Positions 37,168 to 49,011 of a stretch of 64,000 nt of DNA are shown here, one piece after another (position 1 is the first letter of the stretch; the number at the start of each line of letters is the position of its first letter). The translations under genes and the position numbers were made by a program. The stretch is taken from NCBI GenBank assembly GCA_016744065.1, contig JADGFA010000005.1, positions 1 to 64,000 on the forward strand. The letters are read 5' to 3'. The notes under the pieces were generated by a model. The model searched no databases, was not told the DNA's origin, and saw only the letters and a list, made by a program, of their open reading frames with translations. Origin of the DNA: Gammaproteobacteria bacterium. GTDB taxonomy: Bacteria; Pseudomonadota; Gammaproteobacteria; SZUA-229.

Positions 37168-38472
37168 ATGGCTAACGAAGTTTGCTACGCAACGCTGCAA
37201 TTTGAAAGCGAGCAATGGTCTTATGAAAACTATCTGAAAGTAGGTGGTTATCAGGCCTGGAATAAAATTCTGCAAGAAAAACTGTCTCCAGAAGATGTGA
37301 TTGAAATTGTAAAAGCATCTGGTTTACGTGGTCGAGGTGGTGCAGGGTTTCCAACCGGATTGAAGTGGAGCTTTATGCCCCGCAATACACCGGTACAAAA
37401 ATATATAGTCTGTAACTCGGATGAGTCTGAGCCAGGTACCTGTAAAGATCGCGATATTTTACGTTTTAATCCACATGCTTTAGTTGAAGGTATGTTGATT
37501 GCCGGTTACTGCATCGGTGCAACCGTCGGTTACAATTATATGCGCGGCGAGTTTATGGATGAAGTGTATGATCATTTCGCCGGGGCCGTAAAAGAGGCTT
37601 ATGAAAAAGGTCACCTGGGGAAAAACATTAATGGTTCGGGTGTTGATTTTGATTTGTATCCAACACTCGGTGCAGGTGCTTATATCTGTGGTGAAGAGAC
37701 CGCATTATTAGAATCGCTGGAGGGCAAAAAAGGTCAGCCAAGGTTCAAGCCGCCATTTCCTGCGAATGTGGGTTTATACGGTAAACCCACCACGATTAAT
37801 AATACAGAATCATTAGCGTCCGTACCGAGTATTGTTCGAGAAGGGGCAGAATGGTTTAAAGCGTTCGGTGTTGAAAATTCCGGTGGCACTAAATGTTTTT
37901 CAGTTTCCGGTCATGTGCAAAACCCGGGTAACTTTGAAGTTAATATGGGCATGCCATTTAAAGAATTACTAGAGCTTGCTGGTGGCGTGACTGAAGGTCG
38001 AAAGTTAAAGGCCGTTATTCCCGGTGGGTCCTCGGTTCCTGTTGTGCCAGCTGAAATTATGCTTGAATCTACCATGGATTATGATGGTATTACTAAAGCG
38101 GGTTCAATGTTAGGTTCCGGTGCTTTAATCGTAATGGATGACAGCACCGATATGGTAAAAGTTTTGCAACGTTTATCTCGCTTCTATTTCTCAGAATCCT
38201 GTGGTCAATGTACGCCATGTCGTGAAGGTACCGGCTGGTTGTATCGTATGCTTAGTCGCATTGTAGAAGGGAAGGGCGAGCTAGAAGATTTAGATAGATT
38301 AGATGATGTTGCGGCAAAAATCGAAGGGCGTACCATTTGTGCGTTGGGCGATGCGGCTGCAATGCCAGTAAGAAGTTTTATCAAACATTACCGCGAAGAA
38401 TTTGAATATTATATCGAGCATAAATGCTCCATGGTTGCCAATAATAATGAAACTGGCGGGGCGAGTAAGTAA
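37168..38472 (+). CDS. nuoF: NADH-quinone oxidoreductase subunit F (51 kDa)
   Basis: 434 residues from the ATG at 37168 (a TTG two codons earlier is possible). FMN/NADH site [10 protein letters not shown] at 55-64, then NSDESEPGT and [17 protein letters not shown]. The N3 4Fe-4S ligands are C345, C348 and C351 (in [11 protein letters not shown]), with the fourth near 391 (in TICALGD). It oxidises NADH and passes electrons to the cluster chain. Its stop overlaps the nuoG start. Confidence 0.97.
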   Translation: MANEVCYATLQFESEQWSYENYLKVGGYQAWNKILQEKLSPEDVIEIVKASGLRGRGGAGFPTGLKWSFMPRNTPVQKYIVCNSDESEPGTCKDRDILRFNPHALVEGMLIAGYCIGATVGYNYMRGEFMDEVYDHFAGAVKEAYEKGHLGKNINGSGVDFDLYPTLGAGAYICGEETALLESLEGKKGQPRFKPPFPANVGLYGKPTTINNTESLASVPSIVREGAEWFKAFGVENSGGTKCFSVSGHVQNPGNFEVNMGMPFKELLELAGGVTEGRKLKAVIPGGSSVPVVPAEIMLESTMDYDGITKAGSMLGSGALIVMDDSTDMVKVLQRLSRFYFSESCGQCTPCREGTGWLYRMLSRIVEGKGELEDLDRLDDVAAKIEGRTICALGDAAAMPVRSFIKHYREEFEYYIEHKCSMVANNNETGGASK

Positions 38473-40844
38473 TGTCAGATGATCAAGTTACATTTACCGT
38501 TGATGATGTAGAGTTATCTGCACCAAAAGGTTCAATGTTAATTCAGGCAACGGATAAAGCAGGAATACATATTCCCCGTTTCTGTTATCACGATAAGTTA
38601 TCTGTCGCAGCAAACTGCCGTATGTGTTTAGTTGATGTTGAAAAGGCACCTAAACCTATGCCTGCCTGTGCAACGCCCATAATGGAAGGGATGGTTGTTC
38701 ACACTAAATCGGCTAAAGCGGTTGAAGCGCAAAAATCAGTAATGGAATTTTTGCTGATTAATCACCCCCTCGATTGCCCGATTTGTGATCAGGGTGGCGA
38801 ATGTGAATTACAGGATTTATCGGTTGCTTATGGTGGTGATAAATCTCAGTACACAGATATTAAACGTGTTGTTTTTGATAAAGATATTGGTCCCCTGATT
38901 CAAACGGAATTAACCCGTTGTATTCAATGTACTCGTTGTGTGCGTTTTGGTGAAGAAATTGCCGGTATGCGTGAGCTGGGTATGACAGACCGTGGTGATC
39001 GTGCAGTTATAGGTACTTTCATTGCGAAGAGTGTTGATTCAGAAATGTCCGGTAATGTGATTGATATTTGCCCAGTAGGTGCGTTAACGGCCAAGCCTTC
39101 ACGCTTTACGGGTCGCGCCTGGGAAATGCAGCAGCATGCTGCCGTATCCCCACATGATTCAGTTGGTTCAAATTTATATATCCATACTTTAGATGGAAAA
39201 GTAAATCGTGTTGTACCCCGTGCCAATGAATCGATAAATGAAGTCTGGATTTCAGATCGTGATCGTTTTAGTTATCAGGGTTTATATTCTGATGATCGCG
39301 CAACCAGGCCTATGATAAAATTAAAGGGTGAGTGGGTAGAAACCGACTGGAATACAGCATTGCAGTATGCGATTGATGGTTTGCAGTTAGTGATTAAAGA
39401 AAATTCTGTGAATGAACTGGCTTGCTGGATATCACCTAATGCAACGTTGGAAGAGCATTATCTAACACAGAAGTTGATTCGTGGTTTAGGCAGTAATAAT
39501 ATTGACCACCGTTTAAGACAAACTGATTTTACTGATCAGAGCTTTGCTCCGGTGATGCCCTGGATTGGTAAAGATATAGAATCGATTGAGCGTTTAGAAG
39601 CGATTTTATTAGTCGGCTCTCATGTTCGTAAAGAGCAGCCATTAATTGCTCACCGTTTTAGAAAAGCCTTCCGTCATCATCAGGTGAAAATTTCAGCGGT
39701 TAATCCACGTAAATTTAAATGGCGTTTTAAAACCAGTCATGAATTAATTTCATCGGCCGAAGGCATGGTTGAAAACCTGGCGGGCATTGCTAAAGCAGTG
39801 GGTGCTGATCAGGCGAATGTTTCTGCTCTTATAAGTGCTGCATCAGTTGATGAAGGGCATAAGGCCATTGCTGAGGAACTAACAACAGCGGGTGAAGCTG
39901 CGACAATATTTATGGGCAATATTGCAGCACAACATCCCCAGTTTTCTGTATTGCGAGCACTAAGCCATGCGATTGCTAAACAGACCGGTGCAACTTTAGC
40001 CTACTTACCAGAAGCTGCGAACACAGCGGGTGCCTGGTTGGCAGGTAGTGTACCTCATCGTTTTGCAGGAGGCTCGAAAGCCAATTCTACAGGTGCCAAT
40101 ATTAGTGAGATGCTGGCATCGCCAAAGAAAGCGTTAATTACATTTAATATTGAACCGGAGTTTGATGTGGCTAATCCCGCACAGGCAATGGATGCAATGG
40201 ATGCGGCTGATTTTAAAATCGTTATTAATAATTACGCAACTGAAGCAATGAAAGAATATGCAGATGTGATTTTACCTCTGTCTGCTTTTTCAGAAACATC
40301 AGGTACGTATGTAAATGCAGAAGGTTTCTGGCAGAGCTTTAAAGGCGCTGTTTCTCCCTTAGGTGAATCGCGTCCGGGCTGGAAAATTATACGTGTGCTA
40401 GCCAACTTGATGAAAGTTGATGGCTTCGATTATATGTCGTCAGAAGATGTGCGTAATGAAGTGAAAGAGCAATGCCGTGAGTTACAGCTTGATAACAGTA
40501 TTTCTGTAGATGCACCGATTGCAAATATTTCAAAAACTGATGGTTTACAGCGTGTTGGGGATGTTTCACTGTACTCAGTCGATTCGCTGGTTCGTCGCTC
40601 TACACCATTACAGTTGACTAAAGATGCTGACCATAACCATGCGGCTATTAATAGTACGTTAGCAGCTAAGTTAAAACTTGAAGATGGTGACAGAGTTTCA
40701 ATTACACAGTCAGGTCATTGTGAACTGACCGATATACGAATCGATAATGCATTAGCTGATGATTGTGTCTGGCTACCTGCAGCTGAGGAGTTAAGTGTTC
40801 AAATGGGTACAACCTATTCACCGATTGAGTTGGAGAAAGCCTGA
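38472..40844 (+). CDS. nuoG: NADH-quinone oxidoreductase subunit G (75 kDa)
   Basis: 790 residues. The N-terminal 2Fe-2S ferredoxin domain has [16 protein letters not shown]; then a His-Cys3 cluster in [18 protein letters not shown], and a 4Fe-4S site in [13 protein letters not shown] with [11 protein letters not shown]. From about residue 220 comes a molybdopterin-oxidoreductase-like domain ([19 protein letters not shown]) that in complex I has lost its cofactor. The last ~150 residues form a variable C-terminal domain with [17 protein letters not shown] before it. Electron-wire subunit of the peripheral arm. Confidence 0.96.
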   Translation: MSDDQVTFTVDDVELSAPKGSMLIQATDKAGIHIPRFCYHDKLSVAANCRMCLVDVEKAPKPMPACATPIMEGMVVHTKSAKAVEAQKSVMEFLLINHPLDCPICDQGGECELQDLSVAYGGDKSQYTDIKRVVFDKDIGPLIQTELTRCIQCTRCVRFGEEIAGMRELGMTDRGDRAVIGTFIAKSVDSEMSGNVIDICPVGALTAKPSRFTGRAWEMQQHAAVSPHDSVGSNLYIHTLDGKVNRVVPRANESINEVWISDRDRFSYQGLYSDDRATRPMIKLKGEWVETDWNTALQYAIDGLQLVIKENSVNELACWISPNATLEEHYLTQKLIRGLGSNNIDHRLRQTDFTDQSFAPVMPWIGKDIESIERLEAILLVGSHVRKEQPLIAHRFRKAFRHHQVKISAVNPRKFKWRFKTSHELISSAEGMVENLAGIAKAVGADQANVSALISAASVDEGHKAIAEELTTAGEAATIFMGNIAAQHPQFSVLRALSHAIAKQTGATLAYLPEAANTAGAWLAGSVPHRFAGGSKANSTGANISEMLASPKKALITFNIEPEFDVANPAQAMDAMDAADFKIVINNYATEAMKEYADVILPLSAFSETSGTYVNAEGFWQSFKGAVSPLGESRPGWKIIRVLANLMKVDGFDYMSSEDVRNEVKEQCRELQLDNSISVDAPIANISKTDGLQRVGDVSLYSVDSLVRRSTPLQLTKDADHNHAAINSTLAAKLKLEDGDRVSITQSGHCELTDIRIDNALADDCVWLPAAEELSVQMGTTYSPIELEKA

Positions 40845-40846
40845 TT

Positions 40847-41956
40847 ATGGAATGGTTACTCTCATTAACCCCAGATTTTATACTTGAGTTTGCTCTAGAG
40901 TTTTGGGGCTGGTTACCCATGTGGTTGCAAGTATTAGCAGAAAACATGCTGTACATCGTGATGATTATGGTGCCATTGATGTTATGTGTTGCATACGTGA
41001 CATACGCAGAAAGAAAAATTATCGGTTATATGCAGGTGCGATTAGGGCCCAATAGAGTTGGCCCAAAAGGCTGGTTACAGCCTATTGCTGACGCTGTAAA
41101 GTTGATGTTTAAAGAAGTTATTATTCCAACTAACTCGAATAAATTTCTATTTTTGTTTGCGCCTATTTTAACATTAGGGCCTGCGTTAGCAGCCTGGGCT
41201 GTTATACCGTTTTTTGATGGTGTGCAGTTATCAAATTTAAATGCAGGTCTGTTATATATTCTGGCGCTTACATCAATGGGTGTTTATGGTGTCATTATTG
41301 CGGGCTGGTCATCTAATTCTAAATACGCAATTCTAGGTGCGCTAAGATCTGCTGCTCAGGTTGTGGCATATGAAATTGCCATGGGCTTTGCGCTTGTCGG
41401 TGTATTAATGGCAGCTGGCAGTTTGAATCTGGGTGATATTATTGCACGTCAGGCAGGTGGTTTTACCAGCTGGTTCTGGTTGCCTTTATTTCCCTTATTA
41501 GCGGTTTATTTTATTTCAGGTGTTGCGGAAACAAATCGTGCACCATTTGATGTGGCGGAAGGTGAATCAGAAATTGTTGCGGGTTTCCATGTTGATTATT
41601 CAGGCATGGCTTTCGCGGTGTTTTTCCTTGCAGAGTACGCAAATATTATTCTTATTGCGGCACTGACGTCATTGATGTTTTTTGGTGGCTGGATGTCTCC
41701 CTTTGGTTCAATGGCCGATCATGCTTTATTAGGTGATGGAACTCACTGGTTTATTTTAAAAACCATGTTCTTTATTTATATGTTTCTCTGGTTCCGTGCA
41801 ACCTTTCCTCGATATCGTTATGACCAGATTATGCGTTTGGGTTGGAAAGTGTTTATTCCGGTAACCATTGTCTGGATTTTTGTGGAAGCAGTAATGGTAG
41901 TAATGCAATGGGGGCCCTGGGCTGTTGAAACGGTAGCAGCTGTAGGTGGGGCATAG
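40847..41956 (+). CDS. nuoH: NADH-quinone oxidoreductase subunit H
   Basis: 369 residues with eight membrane helices. Signatures: [27 protein letters not shown] near residues 55-80 (partly shown), then [21 protein letters not shown], the acidic loop at the quinone chamber. The first ~35 residues before the first core helix are longer than in E. coli. It joins the peripheral and membrane arms. Confidence 0.97.
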   Translation: MEWLLSLTPDFILEFALEFWGWLPMWLQVLAENMLYIVMIMVPLMLCVAYVTYAERKIIGYMQVRLGPNRVGPKGWLQPIADAVKLMFKEVIIPTNSNKFLFLFAPILTLGPALAAWAVIPFFDGVQLSNLNAGLLYILALTSMGVYGVIIAGWSSNSKYAILGALRSAAQVVAYEIAMGFALVGVLMAAGSLNLGDIIARQAGGFTSWFWLPLFPLLAVYFISGVAETNRAPFDVAEGESEIVAGFHVDYSGMAFAVFFLAEYANIILIAALTSLMFFGGWMSPFGSMADHALLGDGTHWFILKTMFFIYMFLWFRATFPRYRYDQIMRLGWKVFIPVTIVWIFVEAVMVVMQWGPWAVETVAAVGGA

Positions 41957-41959
41957 ATC

Positions 41960-42454
41960 ATGAGTATGAGAACAGTAAAGCATTATATAAAAAGTTTTCT
42001 CTTCCTTGAGTTAATACAGGGGATGATGGTAACGGGTAAGTATCTTTTCAAAAGAAAAATTACCTTGCAGTATCCTGAGCAGAAAACGCCCATTTCACCC
42101 CGGTTTAGAGGGCTGCATGCGCAACGTCGTTATGCTAATGGTGAGGAGCGTTGCATAGCCTGTAAACTGTGCGAAGCAGTTTGTCCTGCACTGGCTATTA
42201 CCATTGATGTGGAAGAGCGAGATGACGGTACACGTCGTACTTCAAAATACGATATAGATTTATTTAAATGTATTTACTGTGGCTTTTGTGAAGAAGCCTG
42301 TCCTGTAGATGCAATAGTTGAAACAGATGTTTTTGAATATCATTTTGAAAATCGTGGTGAAAACATTATGACTAAAGATAAGTTGCTGGCTGTCGGTGAT
42401 AAGTATGAAGACTCAATAGCTGCAAACCGTGCAGCTGATGCACCATACCGATAA
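41960..42454 (+). CDS. nuoI: NADH-quinone oxidoreductase subunit I
   Basis: 164 residues. Two 4Fe-4S motifs: C65, C68, C71, C75 ([12 protein letters not shown]) and C104, C107, C110, C114 ([12 protein letters not shown]), the N6a and N6b clusters. An amphipathic N-terminal helix (about 5-30) docks on NuoH. Three bases after nuoH. Confidence 0.98.
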   Translation: MSMRTVKHYIKSFLFLELIQGMMVTGKYLFKRKITLQYPEQKTPISPRFRGLHAQRRYANGEERCIACKLCEAVCPALAITIDVEERDDGTRRTSKYDIDLFKCIYCGFCEEACPVDAIVETDVFEYHFENRGENIMTKDKLLAVGDKYEDSIAANRAADAPYR

Positions 42455-42482
42455 ATTGAAATAACGTAACCGGAATCAACAC

Positions 42483-43100
42483 ATGACATTTTTTGAAGTC
42501 GTCTTTTATGCTTTTTCTACCTTGATGGTAGTGGCTGCATTAGGCGTGGTTAGTGCGCGAAATCCAGTGCATTCAGTGCTCTTTTTAGTGCTTACATTCT
42601 TTGCTGGCTCGGCTATCTGGTTGTTACTGGAAGCAGAGTTTCTGGCAATTACCCTGGTGCTGGTTTATGTAGGTGCAGTAATGGTGTTGTTCCTGTTTGT
42701 AGTGATGATGCTTGATATTAATATTACTCGCATGCGTGAAGGTTTGATGCGTTATGCTCCATTTGGAATAGCCATAGCGATCTTGCTAATTGTTCAAATG
42801 ATTATGGTGGTTGGTCCTGAAAATTTCGGTTTACAGGCTTTTGCCGCACCCGAGCTTCATGGTGCGGATTACAGCAACACTAAAGAATTGGGTCGGGTGC
42901 TTTATACCGACTATGTATATGCATTTGAATTAGCATCTGTAATTTTATTAGTCGCCATTGTAGCGGCAATTACATTAACCATGCGTCGACGTCCTAATAC
43001 CCGTCATCAAATACCGGGTGAGCAAATGAAGGTTATGAAACAAGATCGTTTACGTATTGTGAACATGAAGTCAGAAACCATTGATTCGGAGGATAAGTAA
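42483..43100 (+). CDS. nuoJ: NADH-quinone oxidoreductase subunit J
   Basis: 205 residues with five membrane helices, the third holding the pi-bulge region [20 protein letters not shown]-terminal cytoplasmic tail of about 35 residues is polar. Its stop overlaps the ATG of nuoK (TAATG). Confidence 0.96.
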   Translation: MTFFEVVFYAFSTLMVVAALGVVSARNPVHSVLFLVLTFFAGSAIWLLLEAEFLAITLVLVYVGAVMVLFLFVVMMLDINITRMREGLMRYAPFGIAIAILLIVQMIMVVGPENFGLQAFAAPELHGADYSNTKELGRVLYTDYVYAFELASVILLVAIVAAITLTMRRRPNTRHQIPGEQMKVMKQDRLRIVNMKSETIDSEDK

Positions 43101-43405
43101 TGATCCCGTTATCCAGTTACCTTATTCTTGGTGCGATACTCTTTGCAATCAGTATTGCCGGAATATTTATTAATCGTAAAAATGTCATTGTACTTTTGAT
43201 GTGTATCGAATTAATGCTATTGGCTGTTAATATTAATTTTATCGCTTTCTCACATTTTCTGGGTGATACAGCGGGTCAGGTCTTTGTTTTCTTTATTCTT
43301 ACAGTTGCAGCGGCAGAAGCTGCAATTGGGCTTGCGATTCTTGTGGTCGTGTTCCGTAACCGACAGACTATTAATGTGTCTGAACTGAATACGATGAAGG
43401 GTTAG
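43100..43405 (+). CDS. nuoK: NADH-quinone oxidoreductase subunit K
   Basis: 101 residues, three helices. The proton-channel acids are present in [10 protein letters not shown] (helix 2) and [12 protein letters not shown] (helix 3). An exact match for the small NuoK family. Confidence 0.97.
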   Translation: MIPLSSYLILGAILFAISIAGIFINRKNVIVLLMCIELMLLAVNINFIAFSHFLGDTAGQVFVFFILTVAAAEAAIGLAILVVVFRNRQTINVSELNTMKG

Positions 43406-43410
43406 AACGA

Positions 43411-45375
43411 ATGGATATGGAACTTATTTATTTAGCAATACCCCTGGCATCATTATTTGGTGCCATTATGGCGGGATTCTTTGGTAAAGCCATTGGCCGC
43501 TCCGGCGCGCATACGGTTACCATCGCAGGTGTGGCTACATCATTTATTCTATCATTAATGGCGTATAACCATATTGTTCTGGAAGCAGGTGATATTTATA
43601 ATCAGACAGTTTATACCTGGATGGTGAGTGACGGTTTACGATTTGAAATTGGTTTTTTAATTGATCAACTGACTGTCATGATGTTGTGCGTTGTTACGGG
43701 TGTGTCATTAATGGTGCATTTGTATACCATTGGTTATATGCATGATGATCCAGGTTATCAGCGCTTCTTTAGTTATATTTCACTGTTTACCTTTGCCATG
43801 CTTATGCTGGTTATGTCGAATAATTTTTTACAGCTGTTCTTTGGCTGGGAAGCAGTGGGTTTAGTTTCATATCTGTTAATTGGTTTCTGGTACAAAAGAG
43901 AAACGGCTATATATGCTAACTTAAAAGCATTTCTGGTTAATCGTGTCGGCGACTTTGGTTTTATTCTGGGTATTGCTGCGGTGGTTATGTACGCGGGTAG
44001 CCTGGATTACAAAGAGGTGTTTAGTGCGGCTCCACAAATTGCAAATCAGACAATTAATTTAGTTGGTGATGAGCAATGGTCAGTAATGACCGTAATATGT
44101 ATTTTGTTGTTTGTTGGTGCCATGGGTAAATCGGCACAATTTCCGTTACATGTCTGGTTGCCAGATTCAATGGAAGGTCCAACACCTATTTCTGCATTAA
44201 TACATGCGGCGACGATGGTAACAGCGGGTATTTTTATGGTGGCGCGTATGTCACCATTATTTGAGTTTTCAGAAACAGCTCTGGCATTTGTTATGATTGC
44301 TGGTGCGATTACTGCGCTCTTTATGGGGCTGATCGGGATTGTTCAAAATGATATAAAACGGGTAGTAGCATACTCGACTCTCTCGCAACTTGGTTATATG
44401 ACTGTTGCACTTGGCGTATCTGCATATTCAGCAGGTGTGTTTCACCTGATGACCCATGCATTTTTTAAAGCCCTGTTATTCCTGGCGGCAGGTTCCGTTA
44501 TTATTGCCATGCACCATGAGCAGGATATGCGCAAGATGGGTGGTTTAAGAAAGTATATGCCGATTACCTGGATAACATCATTGATTGGTTCACTGGCATT
44601 AATCGGGTTCCCTGGTTTTTCAGGTTTCTTCTCTAAAGATTCAATTATTCTTGCGGTAGGTGAGTCTCATCTGCCGGGTGCAGATATAGTTTATCTGATG
44701 GTTTTAGCGGGTGTGTTTGTGACAGCCTTCTATTCATTCAGAATGTACTTCCTGGTATTTCATGGTGAAGAAAGAATGGATCAACATACCAAAGAGCATT
44801 TACATGAAACGCCCTGGGTAGTGACTGTGCCTTTAGTCGTTCTGGCCTTTTTCTCGGTGGTGATTGGCTGGGTGACAATTGAGCCCATGTTGTTTGGTGA
44901 GTATTTTAAAGATGTCATTTTTGTAAAAGAATCACATAACGTGCTTTCTCAGGTGGGCGAGCATTATCACGGGCAGTGGGCAATGATTCAGCATGGTATT
45001 GCTTCATGGCCATTTGCACTTGCTATGGCAGGTGTTGGTACGGCCTGGTATATCTATATGAAAAATCCGCAAATTGCGGTAACTGCCAGTCAGAAATTCT
45101 CCTTTATTTATAAAATGCTGGATAAAAAATACTGGATGGACGAGCTTTATGTAAAGGTATTTAGTGATGGTAGTCGTGGTCTGGGTAAAGGTTTCTGGAA
45201 GGGCGGAGACGTGGCAATCATAGATGGGCTTATTATTAATGGATCAGCTAAGTTAGTTGGCTGGTTTGCAAGTGTAGTTCGTCATATGCAGACAGGTATG
45301 CTCTACCACTATGCATTTGCAATGATTATTGGTCTGGTTGGTTTGCTGTATTTATTTGCAAGTCCAGTAAGTTAA
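43411..45375 (+). CDS. nuoL: NADH-quinone oxidoreductase subunit L
   Basis: 654 residues, antiporter-like, about sixteen helices. Motifs: LFFGWEAVGLVSYLLIGFWY (key Glu), FPLHVWLPDSMEGPTPISALIHAATMV (partly shown), THAFFKALLFLAAGSVI and the C-terminal long lateral helix before RHMQTGMLYHYAF. Distal proton-pumping subunit. A 115-base gap, the longest inside the operon, separates it from nuoM. Confidence 0.97.
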   Translation: MDMELIYLAIPLASLFGAIMAGFFGKAIGRSGAHTVTIAGVATSFILSLMAYNHIVLEAGDIYNQTVYTWMVSDGLRFEIGFLIDQLTVMMLCVVTGVSLMVHLYTIGYMHDDPGYQRFFSYISLFTFAMLMLVMSNNFLQLFFGWEAVGLVSYLLIGFWYKRETAIYANLKAFLVNRVGDFGFILGIAAVVMYAGSLDYKEVFSAAPQIANQTINLVGDEQWSVMTVICILLFVGAMGKSAQFPLHVWLPDSMEGPTPISALIHAATMVTAGIFMVARMSPLFEFSETALAFVMIAGAITALFMGLIGIVQNDIKRVVAYSTLSQLGYMTVALGVSAYSAGVFHLMTHAFFKALLFLAAGSVIIAMHHEQDMRKMGGLRKYMPITWITSLIGSLALIGFPGFSGFFSKDSIILAVGESHLPGADIVYLMVLAGVFVTAFYSFRMYFLVFHGEERMDQHTKEHLHETPWVVTVPLVVLAFFSVVIGWVTIEPMLFGEYFKDVIFVKESHNVLSQVGEHYHGQWAMIQHGIASWPFALAMAGVGTAWYIYMKNPQIAVTASQKFSFIYKMLDKKYWMDELYVKVFSDGSRGLGKGFWKGGDVAIIDGLIINGSAKLVGWFASVVRHMQTGMLYHYAFAMIIGLVGLLYLFASPVS

Positions 45376-45490
45376 AAACGGGTAATCTGGATTTTGCATT
45401 TTTATATTCAGGTGGCATAAGAATTAAGTGCAAGACTCTTTAAAAATATAAGAAATTTACAATGAAAAATAACATCAGGATTAAATCATA

Positions 45491-47017
45491 ATGTTTGCAG
45501 ATTGGCCCCTCCTTAGTCTGGTCGTTTGGCTGCCAATTATTGGTGGTGCAGCTGTGCTGTTATCTGGCGATAAAGGCGGTTCAGAAGGCGCACGTCGTCT
45601 GGCACTTATAATATCAGTTGCTACATTTGTATTGAGTCTAGGTTTATACACCAATTTCGATAGCTCAACTCCTGTTATGCAGTTTCAGGAACGCTTTGAG
45701 TGGATTGGTGATTTTAGTATTTTCTATCACCTGGGTGTAGATGGTTTATCTATGCCGTTAATTGTGCTTACCACATTTACCACTATTATCGTGGTACTGG
45801 CGGGTTGGGAAGTTATACAAAAAAGAGCATCACAATACCTGGCGGCATTTCTAATTATGGAAGGCTTGATGGTTGGTGTTTTCTCTGCACTTGATTCCAT
45901 GCTTTTCTATGTGTTCTGGGAAGCGATGCTAATACCCATGTTTATTATTATCGGTGTGTGGGGTGGGCCAAATCGGGTTTATGCAACTATTAAGTTCTTT
46001 ATTTATACGTTCTTCGGCTCGGTGTTTATGCTGGTGGCGATGATTTATATGTATTACCAGTCAGGCAGTTTTGCAATTTTAGATATGCATGCCATGAAAC
46101 TGGATATGACAGAACAGACGTTGATCTTCTTCGCATTTCTAGCTGCTTTTGCGGTAAAAGTGCCTATGTGGCCAGTGCATACCTGGTTACCCGATGCGCA
46201 CGTTGAAGCGCCAACCGGTGGCTCTGTCATACTGGCTGCTGTGATGCTGAAAATTGGTGGTTATGGTTTTATTCGTTTTACGCTACCCATTACGCCAGAT
46301 GCCAGTGCATCATTAGACTGGTTGATTATTGGTTTATCACTTATTGCAGTGGTTTATATCGGTTTTGTTGCCCTGGTGCAGAGTGATATGAAAAAACTGG
46401 TAGCCTATTCCTCAATTGCACATATGGGTTTTGTAACTCTGGGTTTATTTGTTGTTTTCAGAATCTGGGGTAACCCGGCTAATGGTGATATTACTGGTGC
46501 TGCTCTGGCAGTAGAAGGTGCCATGGTGCAAATGATTTCACATGGCTTTATTTCCGGTGCCATGTTCCTGATGATTGGTGTGCTATATGACCGTATGCAC
46601 AGCCGTGAAATTGCAGATTATGGTGGAGTGGTTAATACCATGCCGGTATTCGCTGCATTTGCCGTGTTTTTTGCTATGTCTAATGCGGGGCTACCAGGGA
46701 CTTCAGGTTTTGTTGGGGAGTTCATGGTTATACTGGCAGCTTTTAAAGCCAGTTTCTGGATTGCCTTCCTTGCGGCTACCACTTTAATACTGGGTGCAGC
46801 TTATACATTGTGGATGGTTAAACGTGTGTTTTATGGTGAGATTAAAAATGACAATGTAAAAGCGTTGCAGGATTTAAATCAGCGTGAGTTATTTATTATG
46901 TCAATTTTAGCTGTAGCCGTTTTAGCTTTAGGTTTATATCCTGCGCCACTGGTAGATGTAATGCATGCTTCTGTAGATAATTTATTACACCATATTGCCC
47001 AGTCAAAACTGCCCTAA
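45491..47017 (+). CDS. nuoM: NADH-quinone oxidoreductase subunit M
   Basis: 508 residues, antiporter-like. VFWEAMLIPMFIIIGVWGG carries the channel Glu; PMWPVHTWLPDAHVEAPTGGS and SHGFISGAMFLMIGVLYDR follow. The ATG overlaps the stop of a chance 9-codon frame. Proton-pumping subunit. Confidence 0.97.
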   Translation: MFADWPLLSLVVWLPIIGGAAVLLSGDKGGSEGARRLALIISVATFVLSLGLYTNFDSSTPVMQFQERFEWIGDFSIFYHLGVDGLSMPLIVLTTFTTIIVVLAGWEVIQKRASQYLAAFLIMEGLMVGVFSALDSMLFYVFWEAMLIPMFIIIGVWGGPNRVYATIKFFIYTFFGSVFMLVAMIYMYYQSGSFAILDMHAMKLDMTEQTLIFFAFLAAFAVKVPMWPVHTWLPDAHVEAPTGGSVILAAVMLKIGGYGFIRFTLPITPDASASLDWLIIGLSLIAVVYIGFVALVQSDMKKLVAYSSIAHMGFVTLGLFVVFRIWGNPANGDITGAALAVEGAMVQMISHGFISGAMFLMIGVLYDRMHSREIADYGGVVNTMPVFAAFAVFFAMSNAGLPGTSGFVGEFMVILAAFKASFWIAFLAATTLILGAAYTLWMVKRVFYGEIKNDNVKALQDLNQRELFIMSILAVAVLALGLYPAPLVDVMHASVDNLLHHIAQSKLP

Positions 47018-47058
47018 CGCAGTGGATTTATAATTGACGATTTATTATTAGAGAATTA

Positions 47059-48510
47059 ATGATGACACTAGAAATGCTTAATCTTTCAATTGCTATGCCA
47101 GAGATGTTTTTACTCGCTCTGGCGTGTACTGTGCTGGTGGTTGATGTTTATTTAAAAGATAGTCAACGCAATGTTACTTATATGCTATCACAGCTAGGTC
47201 TTATTATTACGCTGATATTGATTTCGCAACAAACTCCCCAGAATAACGAATGGACGCGTGAGCTCGCATTTAATGGCCTTTTTGTAAATGATCTGTTAGC
47301 GACTGTATTGAAATATGCAGTGGTATTATTAGTTGCTATTGTGTTTGTTTATTCTCGTCGATATTTGCAGGATCGTAATATCTTTAAAGGCGAGTTTTAT
47401 GTTCTTGGTCTGTTTGGCCTGTTAGGTATGATGGTGATGATTTCGGCTAATCACTTTTTGTCTATGTACCTGGGTTTAGAGCTGCTTTCATTATCTCTTT
47501 ATGCAATGGTTGCATTTGATCGTGAAAATCCAAATGCGGCTGAAGCAGCAATGAAGTATTTTGTACTGGGTGCCATAGCATCAGGTATGTTGTTATACGG
47601 TATGTCGATGGTGTATGGCATGACCGGCTCATTAAATATTGTAGAAGTTGCGGTAGCCTTAGATCAGATGGAGGGAGATAACATCGTACTGATTTTTGGT
47701 CTGGTTTTTATGGTTATCGGTATATCATTTAAGTTAGGCGCAGTGCCTTTTCATATGTGGATTCCAGATGTTTATCATGGTTCTCCAACTACCGTTACCA
47801 GTTATATTGCAACTGCGCCTAAAGTAGCCGGTTTTGCCATGGTGATTCGTTTACTTGCGGAAAGCATGGGAAGTTTTCAGGCCGATTGGCAGGGTATGAT
47901 GATTATTCTGGCTGTGTTATCAATGGCTGTGGGTAATGTTATCGCAATTGCACAAACGAATCTAAAACGTTTATTAGCGTATTCAACGATATCTCATGTT
48001 GGTTTTATTATGCTGGGTTTATTGGCCGGTAATCAGGAAGGTTACTCTGCTGCTATGTTTTATACCCTGACTTATACATTAATGTCGTTAGGTGGTTTTG
48101 GTATTATTATTCTGCTAACACGTAAAGGTTTTGAAGCAGATAATATTAATGATTTAAAGGGTCTGAATCAACGTAGCCCCTGGTTTGCATTTATTATGCT
48201 GATTGTTGTTTTCTCTATGGCGGGTGTGCCACCAACCGTTGGTTTCTGGGCAAAGCTGGCGGTTCTTAAGGCTGTCGTTAATATTGATATGCTCTGGTTA
48301 GCATTGGTTGCGGTATTCTTTTCAATCATTGGTATTTTTTACTATCTTCGAATTATTAAATTGATGTACTTTGATGATGCAGAAGATAAAAGTGAAATTA
48401 ACTGTACTCGTGATATGCAGATTGCTCTGAGTGCTAATGGTTTATCCGTCTTGATGTTAGGGCTATATCCGGCTGCATTAATGTCTATCTGTATTGCTGC
48501 GTTTTCATAA
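47059..48510 (+). CDS. nuoN: NADH-quinone oxidoreductase subunit N
   Basis: 483 residues, antiporter-like with fourteen helices. LGLELLSLSLYAMVAF with the channel Glu, GAVPFHMWIPDVYHGSPT and AYSTISHVGFIMLGLL are diagnostic. Last gene of the operon; a GC-only stem-loop follows. Confidence 0.97.
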   Translation: MMTLEMLNLSIAMPEMFLLALACTVLVVDVYLKDSQRNVTYMLSQLGLIITLILISQQTPQNNEWTRELAFNGLFVNDLLATVLKYAVVLLVAIVFVYSRRYLQDRNIFKGEFYVLGLFGLLGMMVMISANHFLSMYLGLELLSLSLYAMVAFDRENPNAAEAAMKYFVLGAIASGMLLYGMSMVYGMTGSLNIVEVAVALDQMEGDNIVLIFGLVFMVIGISFKLGAVPFHMWIPDVYHGSPTTVTSYIATAPKVAGFAMVIRLLAESMGSFQADWQGMMIILAVLSMAVGNVIAIAQTNLKRLLAYSTISHVGFIMLGLLAGNQEGYSAAMFYTLTYTLMSLGGFGIIILLTRKGFEADNINDLKGLNQRSPWFAFIMLIVVFSMAGVPPTVGFWAKLAVLKAVVNIDMLWLALVAVFFSIIGIFYYLRIIKLMYFDDAEDKSEINCTRDMQIALSANGLSVLMLGLYPAALMSICIAAFS

Positions 48511-48519
48511 GTTTATCCT

Positions 48520-48543
48520 GGGGGGAGGATGCCCCCCTCCTTT
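48520..48543 (+). terminator. Probable terminator of the nuo operon
   Basis: Six G (48520-48525), a 6-base loop and six C (48532-48537), then TCCTTTCT. The stem is short but all G-C; the T run is interrupted. It lies 9 bases after the nuoN stop. Confidence 0.5.
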
Positions 48544-48839
48544 CTAATCTTTATAGGTACTGGATGACCTTGTCTTTATAATAACGGGCGAATTATTTGT
48601 GCCTGTAAACAGTTTGCTGTTTTCGCTGGATTTTTTTCGTATAAACCACATATTGTTTTTCTCTGTTTGTTTCGCTGCCGGAAAAGATAGTGAATACTTT
48701 CTTTTATTAATTGAAGAAAAAAGTATCGTTTTATGGGGAGTTAAGCATTGAACATGTGATATTTGGCAGGCGTTTGCATATGAAAATGCCGGTTGAATAA
48801 CTTCTTTAAATGGTGAAATAAAATCTATTATTTTAAGTC
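48544..48839. other. Noncoding gap with no recognised feature
   Basis: About 300 AT-rich bases between the nuo terminator and the promoter of the initiator tRNA. Short broken reading frames only; no repeat, RNA family or promoter was identified. Confidence 0.6.
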
Positions 48840-48868
48840 TTGCAATAAGCCTTTGATATCTGTACTAT
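48840..48868 (+). promoter_or_regulatory. Sigma-70 promoter of the initiator tRNA
   Basis: TTGCAA (48840-48845), 17-base spacer, TACTAT (48863-48868), then the GC-containing TCGCTCC. It would start transcription about 8 bases before the tRNA. Confidence 0.75.
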
Positions 48869-48882
48869 TCGCTCCAAGTTGA

Positions 48883-48959
<77 letters not shown>

Positions 48960-49011
48960 AATTTATATCAGGTTCATAATTCTTAGTTTCGCGAGGAACT
49001 TCGGATTATGA

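Noticed and set aside
45462-45491. A 9-codon frame whose stop overlaps the nuoM ATG
   Set aside because: So short a frame in AT-rich DNA is expected by chance, and there is no clear ribosome site for it.
48544-48839. Possible decayed gene in the gap between nuoN and tRNA-fMet
   Set aside because: Only broken short frames were found on both strands and no similarity to neighbours could be seen.
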